A DNA stretch of 64,000 nucleotides, taken from positions 1-64,000 of the forward strand of contig NZ_LIQR01000114.1 in the NCBI RefSeq assembly GCF_001418575.1, read 5' to 3'. The translations under genes were made by a program, and so were the position numbers. Of the stretch, positions 62,153 through 64,000 are shown piece after piece (the first letter of the stretch is position 1; every line of letters begins with the position of its first letter). The notes below the pieces were generated by a model. It was given only the letters and a program-made list of their open reading frames with translations, was not told the DNA's origin and ran no database searches. Source of the DNA: Peterkaempfera griseoplana. Its GTDB lineage: Bacteria; Actinomycetota; Actinomycetes; Streptomycetales; Streptomycetaceae.

Positions 62153-62651
62153 GGCGGCTCTCGTGCCAGCACGGTGGCGAAGGGTGGGGTTGCGACCCGC
62201 CGGGCCGTCTCGGCAGTGCTGCCCGGACGGGAAAGGGAATCGGCGGCGGGCCGGCCGGACCGTCCCGCGGCCGCTCGGTGACAGTCGCCACTCGCCTCTG
62301 AGGCTCGGGGATCGGTGTCTGTCCGATGGCACTTTCGCGGGCCCACTGCCCGACCGCGCCGTCCAGGGTGCTACGGCGTCACGGGCGATGTGCCGAGGGG
62401 CCCCACGTCGGCTCGCGAGCAGATGGATGCCGACCTCGGTCGATCCGGGCGGCGGTATTAGATTCTGCCCGCCATCTTACACGCCCGGGGCGTCGTCCAT
62501 GGCCTCAGGGGCGTGGACGTTTTTGCGCGCATTCGCTGGTGCGACGGGTCGGCCGCGAGCGCCGGCCGGCAGGGGCTGCGGCAAGCCGTGGACAGCAGGC
62601 GCAATTCTTGGAAGGAGAGCGTCGATCGGCTGGTGGTGATGACGACTCGCG
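62153..62651. other. gene-poor stretch
   Basis: Holds the promoter region of the leftward phosphatase gene and, at the right, the damaged start of the TetR remnant. I see no supported gene. Confidence 0.35.
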
Positions 62652-63148
62652 ATGCGGCAGCGGCCGGCCGGCATTACGGAGGTGATCACATCGATCGGAC
62701 TCACTCAGGGCGGCTTCTCCAAGCAGTTCGCCACCCAAGCCGCTCTCGTCGACGAAGCGGCCGCCAAGGCCTTCTCCGACAACTTGTGGGACCTCGTGGC
62801 TCTGGTGGACCGTGACACCGGGGGCACCAGGCGGCGTGGCAGTCACTGTTCGAGTCCTGTGTCTCCGTCGAGCACCGCGACAACCCCGGCACCGGTTGTC
62901 CCGCCGCCGGTTTCGCGGGCGACGTGGCACGTGAGCCCGAGTACCGGGAGACATTCGCCAGGGGCGTCCAGGGGCGCGCGGGGTGGATCGCGCCTGGCAA
63001 GGTCGGCCTGGCGGCCTACGCCACCCTCGTCGGCGGCATCCTGCTGGCCCGTGCGACCGCGGGCGCACCCTTGTCCGAGCAGATCCTGCAGGCCGCGCAT
63101 GCGGCGGTGGCGAGGGCTGCCGAGAGCGGTCAGGCGGAGACCGGCTGA
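62652..63148 (+). pseudogene. TetR-family regulator, frameshifted
   Basis: One frame reads GITEVITSIGLTQGGFSKQFATQAALVDEAAAKAFSDNLWDLV, the helix-turn-helix of TetR repressors (GLTHGGFYKHFxSKEAL). After a shift near 62820 another frame continues HQAAWQSLFESCVSVEHRDNPGTGCPAAGFAGDVAREPEYRETFARGVQGR, AYATLVGGILLARATAGAPLSEQILQAA, the usual ligand-binding domain. The first helix is also missing or shifted. It is a decayed gene, convergent with the damaged SDR gene it probably once controlled. Confidence 0.8.
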
Positions 63149-63415
63149 GGCGTACACCTCAGCGTCGTGCCGCCCTGGGGCTACGCCATCGCCTTCCGGA
63201 GCTGACGGTCTTCGACCACGGGGCCCGGCGTCGTGGGGCACGGCGCCAGCCGGTGTGCCGACCACCGCGTCCCCACCGCGTGGAGAACGGAAGCAGAAGA
63301 AGCCCGTCGCCGAGGGGCTGCACGGCAGGCAGCCGGGCTGACGCGCCGGGCCCCCCTCACCGGCGCAGGGCACCGGAGCCGGGGGCGCGCGGCCCCCGGC
63401 TGCTCGGCCCCGGTC

Positions 63416-63940
63416 TCAGCAGCTGGCACAGCGTTCGGCGGAGTGTGCGAGGGACAGGCCCAGGATGAGTTCCTGGCGGGCGTTCTCGTACTCCTCCCAC
63501 TGGGCGCACTCCGGCAGCGAGGGAAGCGTGCCCAGCTCACCGGCGTCGAGACCGGCGAGCCCCGCCCGCGCGGCGTCGCGGGGTGTCATGACGACCTCAG
63601 GTTGAGGGTGATCAGCCACTCCAGCCGGTCCGGGTCCACCTCGGACAGGGGCCGAAAACGGCGCTGCCGGCGTTGTTCACCAGCATGTCGATCGAGGGGT
63701 CGGCCGCCAGACGTCCTCGACGCTCCGTACGCCCCACGGCGTGGCCAGGTCGGCGCTCAGCACCGAGACCTCGACGCCGCAACGCTCCGCGAGTTCGGCT
63801 GCGGCGGACGCCAGCCGCGCCTGGTCACGAGCCACGAGCAGCAGGCTGTGCCCCCGCGCCGCGAGTTCCTCGGCGTAGGCGGCGCCCAGACCCGCGGTCG
63901 CGCCGGTGACGAGCGCCGTCCCGGCCCTCTGTGTGGACAT
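63416..63940 (-). pseudogene. short-chain dehydrogenase/reductase with frameshifts and internal deletion
   Basis: Starting at an ATG with GAAGGCGG upstream, the frame reads STQRAGTALVTGATAGLGAAYAEELAARGHSLLLVARD and ADLATPWGVRSVEDV. After a shift, AADPSIDMLVNNAGSAVFGP follows, then, after another, LSEVDPDRLEWLITLNL. The active-site Ser/Tyr/Lys region is absent, and the sequence jumps to EVVMTPRDAARAGLAGLDAGELGTLPSLP, the C-terminal end of the same family. So two frameshifts and a deletion of about 110 residues are present. The NAD(P) glycine motif TGATAGLG remains. Confidence 0.85.
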
Positions 63941-64000
63941 GGCCGCCTTCGATCTGACAGTCACATGCCTCTGCTCCTGCGACCCCGGGCTGGGCCGGCG

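Noticed and set aside
1-64000. tRNA, rRNA genes and CRISPR arrays
   Set aside because: By eye I saw no cloverleaf with a conserved TTCGA arm, no rRNA segment and no regularly spaced direct repeats. A dedicated search program would be needed to exclude a tRNA.

Overview
The window is high-GC actinobacterial DNA, very probably from a Streptomyces chromosome. The genus is inferred from gene content and codon use: secreted Tat and lipoprotein enzymes, SpoIIE-type phosphatases, a NarL-type two-component pair, a GH3 enzyme with C-terminal accessory domains, and IS5/IS256/Tn3-type debris. No rRNA, tRNA or CRISPR array was seen. The many decayed insertion sequences and broken genes suggest an accessory or chromosome-arm region.

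Layout. 1-3.3 kb: edge fragment, MerR regulator and a GAF/SpoIIE phosphatase whose C-terminus is frameshifted into IS5-type debris. 3.3-11.3 kb: two paralogous Ser/Thr kinases with C-terminal WD40 propellers, tail to tail, separated by an apparently intact 1.47 kb IS5-family element that carries an HflX-like passenger gene. 11.5-18.9 kb: IS256 remnant, secreted M1 peptidase, M28 peptidase fragment, PQQ-type beta-propeller protein, truncated IS5 transposase, SnoaL-like protein and a lipoprotein polysaccharide deacetylase. 18.9-26.5 kb: two-component system, methyltransferase and a large secreted GH3 glycosidase. 27-35.4 kb: cupin and DUF488 pair, then a four-gene MacB/FtsX-type ABC operon. 35.5-36.3 kb: layered remnants of Tn3, an IS transposase and a HAD hydrolase.

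36.9-41.2 kb: lysin-like amidase, YukJ-like protein, emfourin-type inhibitor with its M4 protease, and a DUF6424-like protein. 41.5-44.2 kb: a compact lasso-peptide locus, with a 38-codon precursor too short for ordinary ORF calling, a fused leader-peptidase (B) and an asparagine-synthetase-like cyclase (C). The predicted core is GFSGGHYDGHGYQF, with a Gly1-Asp8 ring. No dedicated ABC exporter is present; a membrane protein of unknown role overlaps the cyclase convergently. 46.5-53.7 kb: ClC channel, partial DMT transporter, universal stress protein, sulfite-oxidase-like molybdoenzyme and a Tat-exported CehA/McbA-type PHP protein. 54-58.8 kb: small genes including an ADP-ribosylglycohydrolase, DUF4240 and an Imm21 immunity protein without a visible toxin. 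59.2-62.2 kb: two tandem SpoIIE-type proteins, one with a degenerate phosphatase domain fused to an anti-sigma-type ATPase. 62.6-64 kb: decayed TetR regulator and SDR dehydrogenase.

The strongest candidates for something undescribed are the lasso-peptide locus, the IS with an HflX-domain passenger, and the kinase-WD40 pair on either side of it.
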